Shown piece by piece: positions 51,911 through 59,988 of a DNA stretch of 64,000 nucleotides (its first letter is position 1; each line of letters starts with the position of its first letter). The notes beneath the pieces are model-generated. The model was given only the letters and a program-made list of their open reading frames with translations, was not told where the DNA came from and made no database searches. The stretch comes from Kitasatospora sp. DSM 101779. GTDB lineage: Bacteria; Actinomycetota; Actinomycetes; Streptomycetales; Streptomycetaceae. The stretch covers positions 6,284,357-6,348,356 of the forward strand of contig NZ_JAHTIK010000001.1 of NCBI RefSeq assembly GCF_025655475.1, given 5' to 3'. The position numbers were made by a program, and so were the translations under genes.

Positions 51911-51944
51911 CCGGGCCCGCTTCCGGTCGGGGAGGCGGGCCCGG
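51911..51944. terminator. hairpin between convergent phosphatase and peroxiredoxin genes
   Basis: CCGGGCCCGC and GCGGGCCCGG, 10-bp perfect stem with a 14-base loop. Confidence 0.75.
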
Positions 51945-51953
51945 TGTCGTCGC

Positions 51954-52436
51954 TCAGCCCAACGCGGCGAGCTCGGAGGCCAGTTCGTCGCTGTGGCGGA
52001 AGGTCAGGCCGGCCAGGGCGACGTGCTTCCAGCGGACGGCGAGGTCGCCGTCCAGGATGAACACCGAACGGCGCAGGCCGAGTCCGGGCACCGCGATGCC
52101 GTACGCCCTGGCGACCGTCCGGTCGGTGTCGGCGAGCAGCGGGAAGGCGATCCGGTGCCGGCGGGCGAACTGCTCGTGGCTGTCCAGGCCCTGTGGGCTG
52201 ATGCCCCAGACGGTGGCGCCGAGGCCGGTGAAGCGCTCCAGGTCGGAGGTGTACTCGCAGAGCTGCTTGGTGCAGACGGGAGTGTCGTCGCCGGGGTAGA
52301 AGACCAGCACCAGCGGGCCGCCGCCCTTGGCGTCGGAGAGCCGGTACTCCCGGCGCTGCGCGGTGTCCCCGTCGAGCAGCAGGCCGGGCAGGGCGAAGTC
52401 GGGGGCCTGGGTTCCGGCCTCGGGCGGCTTGGGCAT
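51954..52436 (-). CDS. bcp: BCP-type peroxiredoxin
   Basis: Cytoplasmic thiol peroxidase of 160 residues. FYPGDDTPVCTKQLC places the peroxidatic Cys55 and a second Cys60 in the CxxxxC arrangement of atypical 2-Cys BCP enzymes; Arg of the active site is in LGLRRSVF. It reduces peroxides and lipid hydroperoxides. A palindromic operator directly precedes it, so expression is probably inducible. Confidence 0.92.
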   Translation of the reverse strand: MPKPPEAGTQAPDFALPGLLLDGDTAQRREYRLSDAKGGGPLVLVFYPGDDTPVCTKQLCEYTSDLERFTGLGATVWGISPQGLDSHEQFARRHRIAFPLLADTDRTVARAYGIAVPGLGLRRSVFILDGDLAVRWKHVALAGLTFRHSDELASELAALG

Positions 52437-52457
52437 GGGTGTCCCCTCGGGCGTCTG

Positions 52458-52479
52458 GTAGACAGACCTGTCTGTCTAC
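52458..52479. promoter_or_regulatory. TetR-type operator at the peroxiredoxin promoter
   Basis: GTAGACAGA and TCTGTCTAC form a perfect 9-bp inverted repeat around CCTG, 22 bp upstream of the ATG. Size and spacing fit a TetR-family repressor site overlapping the promoter; no TetR gene lies in the window. Confidence 0.65.
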
Positions 52480-52535
52480 TCGCAGCCCGATGCTAGCCCG
52501 CCGCCCGGCGGGTGTCATGCACCCCGCCGGGCCGT

Positions 52536-52664
52536 GGGCCCTCTCTTTCGGATCGTGCCGGGCGCGCGACGCCGGGCATCCCTCCCCCAGTCCCAACCTC
52601 CCCCAGTCCCAAGGGGGCCGGGGGAGCCGCACGCCGATCCGACAGGATCCGGCAGAGAGGGCCC
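52536..52664. repeat. long-range inverted repeat with 16-bp tandem duplication
   Basis: GGGCCCTCTCT (52536-52546) pairs with AGAGAGGGCCC (52654-52664). Between them CCTCCCCCAGTCCCAA occurs twice in exact tandem (52581-52596, 52597-52612). It ends 11 bp from the stop of the aminotransferase gene and may help terminate it. Confidence 0.5.
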
Positions 52665-52674
52665 GGGCCCGCGG

Positions 52675-53886
52675 TCACTGCTTGTAGGTGGCCAGGAAGC
52701 GTCCGATCCGGCTGATCGCCGTCTCCAGGTCGTCGGCGCGCGGCAGGGTGACGAAGCGGAAGTGGTCCGGGCGCGGCCAGTTGAAGCCGGTGCCCTGGAC
52801 GACGTGGATCTTCTCGCGGAGCAGCAGGTCCAGCACGAACTTCTCGTCGTCGACGATCCTGTGCACCTCGGGATCCAGCCGCGCGAAGGCGTACAGCGCA
52901 CCCTTCGGTTTGACGCAGCTGACGCCCGGGATCTCGTTGAGCGCTCGGTGGGCGACGTCCCGCTGCTCGGTGAGCCGGCCGTTCGGCAGGGTGAGGTCGT
53001 TGATCGACTGGTGGCCGCCGAGCGCCGCCTGCACCGCGTACTGCGCCGGCACGTTCGGGCACAGCCGCATGCCGGCCAGCATGGTCAGACCCTCCAGATA
53101 GTCCGCCGCCTGCTGCTTGGGGCCGGAGACAGCCAGCCAGCCGCTGCGGAAGCCGGCCACCCGGTACGCCTTGGACAGGCCGTTGAAGGTGAGGGTGAGG
53201 ACGTCGTCGGCGAGCGCGGCCAGGCAGTGGTGCTCGGTGCCGTCGTAGAGGATCTTGTCGTAGATCTCGTCGGCCAGCACCATCAGGCCGTGCCGTCGGG
53301 CGAGGTCGAGGATGCCCTCCAGCAGCTCCTTCGAGTAGACGGCGCCGGTCGGGTTGTTGGGGTTGATCACGACGATGGCCCGGGTGCGGTCGGTGATCTT
53401 CGCGGCGATGTCGTCGAGGTCGGGGAACCAGTCGGCCTGCTCGTCGCAGAGGTAGTGCACCGCGCGGCCGCCGGCGAATCGCACCACCGCCGTCCACAGC
53501 GGGTAGTCCGGCATCGGGACGAGCACCTCGTCGCCGTCGTCCACCAGCGCCTGCACGGCCATCTGGATCAGCTCGGAGGCGCCGTTGCCGAGGTACACGT
53601 CGTCGACCGTCATGCCGGTGACACCGCGCTGCTGGTAGTACTGCACCACCGCGCGGCGGGCCGGCAGGATGCCCCGCGAGTCGCTGTAGCCGTGGGCGTT
53701 CGGCAGGTTGCGGATGATGTCCTGGAGGATCTCCGGCGGAGCCTCGAAGCCGAACGGCGCGGGGTTGCCGGTGTTCAGCCGCAGGACGCTGTGCCCGGCC
53801 TCCTCCAGGGCGTTCGCCTGGTCGACCACCGGGCCACGGATCTCGTAGCACACGTCCTTGAGCTTGCTGGACTGCCGAAACTCCAC
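52675..53886 (-). CDS. pyridoxal-phosphate aminotransferase, AlaT type
   Basis: Class I/II aminotransferase of 403 residues. LNTGNPAPFGFEAP at the N-terminus, DDVYLGNGASELIQ, VVINPNNPTGAVYSKELL and the PLP-binding Lys in TFNGLSKAYRVAGFRSGW match alanine aminotransferases (pyruvate-glutamate). ATG 53886 opens in a 85-bp divergent region shared with an HxlR regulator, which may regulate it. Confidence 0.9.
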   Translation of the reverse strand: MEFRQSSKLKDVCYEIRGPVVDQANALEEAGHSVLRLNTGNPAPFGFEAPPEILQDIIRNLPNAHGYSDSRGILPARRAVVQYYQQRGVTGMTVDDVYLGNGASELIQMAVQALVDDGDEVLVPMPDYPLWTAVVRFAGGRAVHYLCDEQADWFPDLDDIAAKITDRTRAIVVINPNNPTGAVYSKELLEGILDLARRHGLMVLADEIYDKILYDGTEHHCLAALADDVLTLTFNGLSKAYRVAGFRSGWLAVSGPKQQAADYLEGLTMLAGMRLCPNVPAQYAVQAALGGHQSINDLTLPNGRLTEQRDVAHRALNEIPGVSCVKPKGALYAFARLDPEVHRIVDDEKFVLDLLLREKIHVVQGTGFNWPRPDHFRFVTLPRADDLETAISRIGRFLATYKQ

Positions 53887-53924
53887 TGCGGCCTCCCGAC
53901 CTCACCTCTGGTTGCTTTGTTCTA

Positions 53925-53940
53925 CCAAGTAACCACTTGG
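53925..53940. promoter_or_regulatory. HxlR operator candidate
   Basis: CCAAGT-AACC-ACTTGG is a perfect inverted repeat between the divergent aminotransferase and HxlR genes, about 19 bp ahead of the HxlR -10 box. Confidence 0.55.
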
Positions 53941-53958
53941 AAAGTCCAACCTTTTGGC

Positions 53959-53964
53959 TATGCT
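53959..53964 (+). promoter_or_regulatory. -10 box of a leaderless promoter for the HxlR gene
   Basis: TATGCT lies 7 bases before the ATG at 53972, and no ribosome binding site is present. Confidence 0.5.
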
Positions 53965-53971
53965 GATCCCC

Positions 53972-54340
53972 ATGCCACGCCGAAGCTACGACCAGTACTG
54001 CGCCGTCGCCCGCGCCCTGGACTCGGTGGGGGAGCGCTGGAGCCTCCTGATCGTCCGTGAACTCCTCGGCGGGCCCCGCCGCTACACCGACCTGCACGCC
54101 GACCTGCCCGGCGTCTCCACCGACATCCTCGCCGCCCGGCTCAAGCAGCTGGAGGGCGAAGGACTGGTCGAGCGCCGCCGGCTGGAGCGCCCCGCCAACG
54201 CCTCGGTGTACGAACTCACCGCCCGCGGACACGAGCTGCGCCCCGTGCTGGAGGCGCTCGCCACCTGGGGCACCCCTGACCTCGGCGAGCCCCGGCCCAC
54301 CGACGCCGTCCGCGCGCACTGGTACACCACAGTCGGCTGA
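53972..54340 (+). CDS. HxlR-family winged-helix regulator
   Basis: Protein of 122 residues with the HxlR core CAVARALDSVGERWSLLIVRELLGGPRRYTDL and the recognition helix STDILAARLKQLEGEGLVERR. It acts as a homodimer, often redox- or aldehyde-responsive through Cys; one Cys (position 10) is present. Divergent from the AlaT-type gene. The first Met (53972) rather than 53954 matches family length. Confidence 0.92.
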   Translation: MPRRSYDQYCAVARALDSVGERWSLLIVRELLGGPRRYTDLHADLPGVSTDILAARLKQLEGEGLVERRRLERPANASVYELTARGHELRPVLEALATWGTPDLGEPRPTDAVRAHWYTTVG

Positions 54341-54459
54341 CGGCCCCTCGGGCCTGACCGCTCCGGGTGAGCGGCCGGCCGGCCCGGTGTGTCCCGTGCC
54401 CGCCCCGGCCGCCCGCCCCTACGGTGGGCGGGCAGGCGGTGGGCGGCAGGAGGGCGCAC

Positions 54460-55053
54460 ATGGCACGGGTGGTCACACAGGCCTCGATGTCCCTGGACGG
54501 ATTCATCGCGGACCACTCCGACCAGGTCGGGGCACTGTTCGACTGGTACTCCAACGGGGACGTGGAGGTCACCGGCGCCGACCCGGACCGGGTGTTCCGG
54601 GTCTCCGCCGCCAGCGCGCAGTACCTGCGCGCCGCGTGGTCCACCGTCCGTGCCACGGTGATCGGCAGGCGCCTGTTCGACATCACCAACGGCTGGGACG
54701 GCCGGCCGCCGGTCGGCGAGGCCGTCTTCGTGGTCACCCACCGTCCGCCGGACGACTGGGACTTCCCCGACGCACCCTTCACCTTCGTCACCGGCGGCCC
54801 GGCCGAGGCGGTCGCCCTCGCCAAGGAGTACGCCGGGGACGGCGACGTCGGCGTGACCCCCGGCGACATCGGCGGCCAGGCCTTCGCCGCGGGCCTGGTG
54901 GACGAGGTCCTGGTCGACCTCGTTCCGGTGGTGTTCGGCGCCGGCGTGCACTACTTCGGCGGCTACCACGGCTCACCGCTGATGCTGGACGACCCGGAGA
55001 TCGTCCAGGGCGACCGGGTGTGCCACCTGCGCTTCCGGGTCCGCCGCGACTGA
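54460..55053 (+). CDS. RibD C-terminal / dihydrofolate-reductase-like protein
   Basis: Protein of 197 residues. RVVTQASMSLDGFIADHSD, TVIGRRLFDITNGWDG, VFVVTHRPPDDW and LVDEVLVDLVPVVFGAG are the blocks of the actinomycete DHFR-like family (Pfam RibD_C). Reduction of a pterin- or flavin-like substrate by NADPH is presumed. ATG 54460 follows GGCAGGAGGG. Confidence 0.88.
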   Translation: MARVVTQASMSLDGFIADHSDQVGALFDWYSNGDVEVTGADPDRVFRVSAASAQYLRAAWSTVRATVIGRRLFDITNGWDGRPPVGEAVFVVTHRPPDDWDFPDAPFTFVTGGPAEAVALAKEYAGDGDVGVTPGDIGGQAFAAGLVDEVLVDLVPVVFGAGVHYFGGYHGSPLMLDDPEIVQGDRVCHLRFRVRRD

Positions 55054-55091
55054 GCGTCCGTGAGCAGGTGTCCGGCCGGCCGCGGTGACGC

Positions 55092-55126
55092 GAGCACCCC
55101 CCGGCCTCGTCGGCAGAGGGGTGCTC
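55092..55126. terminator. hairpin between convergent genes
   Basis: GAGCACCCC and GGGGTGCTC, 9-bp perfect stem with a 17-base loop. Confidence 0.7.
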
Positions 55127-55145
55127 TCCGTGTGGTGCGGTCCGG

Positions 55146-55661
55146 TCAGCCGCCGGTGACGCCGTCGATGTGCTCGCGCAGCAGGTCGGCATGGCCGTTG
55201 TGGCGGGCGTACTCGGACACCAGGTGGAAGAGGACCAGCCGCAGCGAGAACTCCTCGCCGTCCAGCACGAAGGTGTCGTCCAGCGTGGCGCCGGCCAGGA
55301 CCTCGTCGGCGAGCCGGCGTTCCTCCAGCAGCCGGCCGTAGTCCTCCTCGGCCCGCGCCGGGTCGAGCTCGTCGAAGTCGGCGTCCTTGTTCGGGCTCTC
55401 GGAGTACAGGCGTGGCACCGGCAGGCCGGCGAAGCGCTCGCGGAACCACGTCCGCTCGACCTTCGCCAGATGGCGGACCAGGCCCAGCAGCGAGAGGTTC
55501 GACTCCGGCAGTGGGCGCAGGGCGAGCTGTTCGCCCGTCAGGCCCTGGCACTTGAACAGGAAGGTGTCGCGCTGCCAGGCGAGGTAGCCGGTCAGCATCT
55601 CGCGCTCGCCGGCCACGAGGGAGCCGCCGGTGCGGGTGATGTCGGGTGCGGTCCAGGTCAT
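55146..55661 (-). CDS. DinB-family protein (DUF664)
   Basis: Four-helix protein of 171 residues. The three metal-binding His typical of DinB are visible in LGLVRHLAKVERTWF and FHLVSEYARHNGHADLLREH. Such proteins are mycothiol- or bacillithiol-dependent transferases or of unknown role. Confidence 0.88.
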   Translation of the reverse strand: MTWTAPDITRTGGSLVAGEREMLTGYLAWQRDTFLFKCQGLTGEQLALRPLPESNLSLLGLVRHLAKVERTWFRERFAGLPVPRLYSESPNKDADFDELDPARAEEDYGRLLEERRLADEVLAGATLDDTFVLDGEEFSLRLVLFHLVSEYARHNGHADLLREHIDGVTGG

Positions 55662-55847
55662 GTCGCGATCATGCCGCCCGGTCGGAGCGCCACGCCAGTG
55701 CCTTTCCGGCGGCCCGCAGCGCCGGCCGCGGGCGGTGTGTCCGGTGTGACCGCTCCGCGCCGAGCTGATGACGGATCGTCACCTGAGGTCCATAAGTACG
55801 GCTGGGACATCTCCAAATGGAATCTTCTCGCCATGATGCAGAGTGAT

Positions 55848-55868
55848 ATTGCACCTACTCTGTGCAAT
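55848..55868. promoter_or_regulatory. inverted repeat ATTGCAC-N7-GTGCAAT
   Basis: Perfect 7-bp arms with a 7-base spacer (CTACTCT) in the AT-richer region, about 270 bp upstream of the protease gene. Looks like a dimeric repressor site. Confidence 0.45.
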
Positions 55869-56052
55869 TTCACTATTTGACGAGCCGTCTAACGACAGAT
55901 CACGAAACATAACGTTTACATAAAGTCGCATACGGATGTGATCGCTCTGCGGTCTGGACCAATCGTCCATCCATCGACCAACTCGGCATCTTCACACAAG
56001 TATTGACGGACCATCTGATCAAATTGTGGAGTCGTTGAACTCCGTACTTCTT

Positions 56053-56063
56053 CGCGCGTAGAA
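56053..56063 (-). promoter_or_regulatory. TTCTACGCGCG element upstream of the metalloprotease
   Basis: CGCGCGTAGAA on the plus strand is the complement of the 11-mer found upstream of the genes at 33365 and 37585. Here it forms a near-palindrome TTCTTCGCGCGTAGAA, about 75 bp before the start codon. Confidence 0.55.
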
Positions 56064-56138
56064 CACGTGTATCCAAGCCGATCGAACGTTCTGGCAGGAT
56101 TCCCGGCACTCAACCCCTCCAAGGAATGAGGTCTGGTT

Positions 56139-58196
56139 TTGTCCGGTCGTAGAAGAGCGGTCAACCGGCGGAAGGGCACCCGCGTGATGCTGGTCGCCGC
56201 CGTCGTGGCCGCAACGGGGGTCTTCGTGGGCAGCGCCGCGATGGGCGGCGTCTTCACCGAGGAGCGGACGACGGCTGCGGCCGGCGTGTCCGCCGACGGG
56301 TCCGCGCCGGCGTCCGAACCCGCGCACGACAAGGCCCCGGAGCCGGTGGCCGCAGTACCGAGCAACGATCCGCCGCGCGGCCTGGTGTACACCGGTCTCA
56401 AAGCGGCACCCAAGGGCGACAAGTGCGTCGGCGTCCTGCGGACCGCCGAGGGCAACTGCACTCACGGGCCGGACGCGCCCCCCAAGGGCGTGGACGTCAA
56501 GAGGGACACGCCGCCGGCGGTGAAGGCCGAGGAGCCCGCCGCCTCGCCGGGCAGCGCCGCCCCCACGGGGCAGACCGCACAGGCGCCGACGGCCGGCGCG
56601 GAGGCGGCCGTCGACGCCGCCGCCGGCCAGGCCGCTGCCGCCGCCCCTGCCCCGAGCGCGAGCAGCAAGCCCGCCCGCACGGCGGCCGCCGGCCCGGCCG
56701 ACCAGACCGTCCAGTGCGACGGCGACGGCTCCACCGGCAACCGCGTCCAGGTCGTGTACGCCCACGGCCCCGGCAAGGACCGGTACGCGCAGTACGCGGC
56801 ATCCTTCCGCAAGTGGGCCGCCGACGCCGACACCATCTACTACGCGAGCGCCCAGGAGACCGGCGGCGTGCGGCACATCCGCTACGTCACCGCCGCGGAC
56901 TGCACGCCCTCGGTGCTCAACGTCGAACTCCCCGACTCGGCCCTGTCCGAGTTCAGCGCGATGAACAACGCCCTGGCGCAGAAGGGCTTCAACCGCAAGG
57001 ACCGCAAGTACATGGTCTTCGCGGACGCCAACGTGTACTGCGGCATCGGCACCTTCAACGGCGACGAGCGTCCCGGTCAGGACAACCTGTCCAACTTCGG
57101 CCCCTCGTACGGCCGGACCGACTCCGGCTGCTGGAGCGGCTCCACCGCCGCGCACGAACTCGGCCACAACCTGGGCGCGGTGAACAACAGCGCGCCCAAC
57201 ACCAGCCGCGGCGCGCACTGCACCGACGAGTGGGACGTCATGTGCTACTCCGACTCGCCGTACTACCCGGCGATGCGGACGGTCTGCCCCGAGCGCGGCC
57301 ACGACGAGCGCCTCGACTGCAACCATGACGACTACTACAACACCAGCCCCAAGGCCGGCAGCTACCTCGCCACCCACTGGAACATCGCCAACAACCAGTT
57401 CCTGATGACCGGCGGCGGCACCAACCCGAACCCGAACCCGAACCCCTCGCCGACCTCCTCGCCCACCCCGTCGCCCAAGCCGAGCCCGACCGGGCCGACC
57501 GGCACCACCGGTCCCGTGCCCACCGTCGGGAGCCTCGCCTCCGACTCCGCGGTGCTCAACTGGCCCGCCGTCAACGGTGCGGACTGGTACCAGGTCAAGC
57601 TGAACGGCAACTTCCTCACCTGGGTGCAGCAGAACTCGGTGCGCATCTACAACCTGCGCCCCGACACCGACTACAGCGTCGCGGTGGCCTTCCGCGACCG
57701 GGCCGGCAAGGACTCCGCGCCCGGCCGCACCGTCACCTTCCACACCCCGAAGGCCGGTGCCACCACCACGCCCAGCGCGGCGTACACCATGGTCAACGGC
57801 GCCAGCGGGCTGGCCGCCGAGGTCTGGGGCGGCAAGTCCGCGGACGGCACCGTCCTGGTCGCCTCCCAGCCCAACGGATACGCCGGCCAGCGCTGGTACT
57901 TCGACGACGCCGGCAGCGGCTACGCCCGGATCCGCTCCGCGGTCTCCGGCAAGTGCCTGCAGCTCGGCGGCGCCGCGGGCGTCGGCCAGTGGGTGTACCA
58001 GCAGCCCTGCAACGGCTCCTCGGCCGCCCAGCAGTGGCGGCTCGCGACCGCCGGCGGCGGCGTCACCGTCACCGCCCGGGACAGCTCGCTCGTCCTCGGC
58101 ATCTCCGGCCGCACCTACTACGGCGCCTGGCTGATGGAGCTCCAGGACCCGAACGGCTCCGGCTACCACACCTGGACGGTCCAGAAGGCGTCCTGA
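56139..58196 (+). CDS. secreted zinc metalloprotease with FN3 and ricin-type lectin domains
   Basis: Exported protein of 685 residues. An N-terminal membrane/signal segment (VMLVAAVVAATGVFVGSAAMGG) is followed by a disordered Ala/Pro region, a zincin domain (about 190-420) with HELGHNLGAVN (His339, Glu340, His343) and Met-turn DVMCY (Met368), a Pro/Asn/Thr linker, an FN3 domain (about 465-545) and a ricin-type beta-trefoil (about 550-685, GQRWYFDD, AAQQWRLA). TTG 56139 is seven bases after GAGG. The usual third zinc ligand position is Asn349; His360 could replace it. It likely degrades glycosylated surface or environmental proteins. Confidence 0.85.
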   Translation: MSGRRRAVNRRKGTRVMLVAAVVAATGVFVGSAAMGGVFTEERTTAAAGVSADGSAPASEPAHDKAPEPVAAVPSNDPPRGLVYTGLKAAPKGDKCVGVLRTAEGNCTHGPDAPPKGVDVKRDTPPAVKAEEPAASPGSAAPTGQTAQAPTAGAEAAVDAAAGQAAAAAPAPSASSKPARTAAAGPADQTVQCDGDGSTGNRVQVVYAHGPGKDRYAQYAASFRKWAADADTIYYASAQETGGVRHIRYVTAADCTPSVLNVELPDSALSEFSAMNNALAQKGFNRKDRKYMVFADANVYCGIGTFNGDERPGQDNLSNFGPSYGRTDSGCWSGSTAAHELGHNLGAVNNSAPNTSRGAHCTDEWDVMCYSDSPYYPAMRTVCPERGHDERLDCNHDDYYNTSPKAGSYLATHWNIANNQFLMTGGGTNPNPNPNPSPTSSPTPSPKPSPTGPTGTTGPVPTVGSLASDSAVLNWPAVNGADWYQVKLNGNFLTWVQQNSVRIYNLRPDTDYSVAVAFRDRAGKDSAPGRTVTFHTPKAGATTTPSAAYTMVNGASGLAAEVWGGKSADGTVLVASQPNGYAGQRWYFDDAGSGYARIRSAVSGKCLQLGGAAGVGQWVYQQPCNGSSAAQQWRLATAGGGVTVTARDSSLVLGISGRTYYGAWLMELQDPNGSGYHTWTVQKAS

Positions 58197-58213
58197 CGCC
58201 GCGCCGAGCCACC

Positions 58214-58244
58214 GGGGGCCCGCCGGCCACGCGGGCGGGCCCCC
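58214..58244 (+). terminator. hairpin after the metalloprotease gene
   Basis: GGGGGCCCGCC (58214-58224) pairs with GGCGGGCCCCC (58234-58244) around a 9-base loop, 17 bp past the stop. Confidence 0.7.
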
Positions 58245-58277
58245 ACCCGCACCACCACTGCCCAGGAGCGCACGCCC

Positions 58278-58943
58278 ATGCCCGACCGACGTTCCGCGGC
58301 GGCCTCGGCCGTCCTCGCCGGCCTTCTCGTGCTCGGCCCGGCCGCGACCGCCCACGCCCACGGCGACACCATCGCCCTCACCGTCACCGGCACCACCGCC
58401 GGCCACCCGCAGGCGACCGCCCGGTGGGAGAACGACCGCGATCCCGTCGAGGAGCGGATCGCGGGCACCTTCTCCGCGACGGCCCCGGACGGCACCACCC
58501 TCGGCCCCTGGCGGCTGGTGGCGGTGCCCGGCCGGCCCGGCGCCCTGACCACCGCCGAGGTGCTGCCACCCGGCCACTGGACCGTCACCGCCGAGACCGC
58601 CTTTCCCGGACTCGGCCGCTACCAGGGCGCCCTGGACGTGCCGGTGACCGACCCGCCGGGCTCCGCCCCGTCGGCCGGACCGACCGCCACGACCCAGGGA
58701 CCCACCGCGGCCACCCCGGGCCCGACCGCCGTCACCGGCTCGCCGGGCACCGTGGCCGACCCCGTTCCCGCGGGGACGGCCGCGCCGTCCGGCGGCCCCG
58801 GACCGGGTACCGACTCCGCGTCCGACGACGACCGCGGACGTCCGGCCTGGCTGCTCGCCCTCGCCGGCCTCGGCACCGCCGTGCTGGCCCTGGGCGCCGT
58901 CGCGGCCGCCGTCCACATCCTCCGCCGCTCCGCCCGTTCCTGA
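58278..58943 (+). CDS. membrane-tethered surface protein, unknown function
   Basis: Protein of 221 residues. Signal peptide (AASAVLAGLLVLGPAATAHAHG), a beta-rich domain of about 100 residues (TIALTVTGTTAGHPQATARWENDRDPVEE), a Pro/Thr/Gly linker with repeated ATTQGPTAATPGPTAVT units, and a C-terminal membrane segment with basic tail (WLLALAGLGTAVLALGAVAAAVHILRRSARS). Topology is type I, domain outside. I do not recognise the ectodomain. Its neighbours are secreted proteases and another protein of the same architecture. Confidence 0.7.
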   Translation: MPDRRSAAASAVLAGLLVLGPAATAHAHGDTIALTVTGTTAGHPQATARWENDRDPVEERIAGTFSATAPDGTTLGPWRLVAVPGRPGALTTAEVLPPGHWTVTAETAFPGLGRYQGALDVPVTDPPGSAPSAGPTATTQGPTAATPGPTAVTGSPGTVADPVPAGTAAPSGGPGPGTDSASDDDRGRPAWLLALAGLGTAVLALGAVAAAVHILRRSARS

Positions 58944-59131
58944 CGGAGCGCAGCCCCACCCTCCGTGCGCCACCGCGCACCGGGCGCCCGTACCCGGCCC
59001 GGCCCGCCAGGCACGCCCCGACCAGGCAGGTCCTGACCCGGCCCGCCGCGGCCCGGGCGCATCCGGCCCACGAGTCCGGGCCGTCGGCGACCCCGCCGGC
59101 GCGGCCCCGGACCTTCGGATCAAGGAGCACC

Positions 59132-59974
59132 ATGCACAGACTCCGCACATCCCGCGGTAAGAAGACCCTGCTGGCCGCGATCGTCGCAGCGCTCTCCGGA
59201 GCCCTGCTCTTCGGCATCGGCGTCTTCGCCCAGGCCGCCTCCACCGGCACCGTGATCGGCGGCCAGGGCGGCTACCGGACGGTCAACCAGCGCACCCAGC
59301 CCTCGCTGACCGCCCGGATCACCGGCAGCTCCGCGGTCGGCGACCACGTCCCCACCGCCTGCCGCACCACCGGTGACCAGGTCGAGGGCAACACCCGGTG
59401 GATCTGGTCCGGCACCTACTACATCGCCGACGCCTTCATCCGGGAGAACACCAACGGCCTGCCGGTCTGCGGCTCGACCACGACCACGAGCACCGGCACC
59501 AAGACCCTCGCCATCGGCATGCAGAAGCAGGTCAGGACCCAGTGGTGCTGGGACGCCTCGGGCGTGACCATCGCCACCTACTGGGGGCGCAGCACCAGCC
59601 AGGAGGAGTTCTGCCGGCTCGCCGCCCGCGGCACCTGGGTGGACTGCAACAACCAGCCCGCCACGCTGGAGGACATGGCCAACGGCCTCGCCGGCCTCGG
59701 ACTCTCCACCAGCGGCCGAAGCCTCTACCGCAGCGCCTCCTTCGCCGAGACCACCGCCGAGATCGCCGGCGGCCGCCCCTTCGCCGTCCGGATCGGCTGG
59801 CGCTCCGGCGGCGGCCACATGAACGTCATCTACGGCTACGACAGCACCAGCAACATGATCGCGGTCGGCGACCCGTGGCCCTCCACCCAGACCTACACCT
59901 GGTGGAACTACAACACCTACGTCAACAACAACTCGTTCCAGTGGACCCACTCCCGCATCGGCATCCACGGCTGA
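59132..59974 (+). CDS. secreted papain-like cysteine protease (C39/C70 type) with SH3-like N-terminal domain
   Basis: Exported protein of 280 residues. Signal segment LLAAIVAALSGALLFGIGVFAQAA, then an SH3-like region (about 45-105: YRTVNQRTQPSLTARITGS), then a papain-like fold with Cys139 in QWCWDASG, His229 in GGHMNVIYGY and Asp247 in VGDPWP. Two extra Cys pairs suggest disulfides. ATG 59132 follows AAGGAG. Its stop codon nearly touches the binding site of the following gene, so the two are co-translated. Confidence 0.85.
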   Translation: MHRLRTSRGKKTLLAAIVAALSGALLFGIGVFAQAASTGTVIGGQGGYRTVNQRTQPSLTARITGSSAVGDHVPTACRTTGDQVEGNTRWIWSGTYYIADAFIRENTNGLPVCGSTTTTSTGTKTLAIGMQKQVRTQWCWDASGVTIATYWGRSTSQEEFCRLAARGTWVDCNNQPATLEDMANGLAGLGLSTSGRSLYRSASFAETTAEIAGGRPFAVRIGWRSGGGHMNVIYGYDSTSNMIAVGDPWPSTQTYTWWNYNTYVNNNSFQWTHSRIGIHG

Positions 59975-59988
59975 GGAGACGACCGACC

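Larger units (their letters stand above)
55662..56138. other. AT-richer 477-bp region upstream of a secreted protease gene
   Basis: Base composition from about 55790 to 56110 is clearly lower in GC than the surrounding genes. It holds an inverted repeat (55848-55868), a TTCTACGCGCG element on the minus strand (56053-56063) and an AAGGAATGAGG binding site ahead of the TTG start at 56139. No coding frame is convincing. Confidence 0.6.

Noticed and set aside
56019-59150. 1043-codon minus-strand frame across the secreted protease region
   Set aside because: Composition is Gly/Arg/Val-rich without motifs, it spans three real plus-strand genes and their intergenic hairpins, and it has no start signal.
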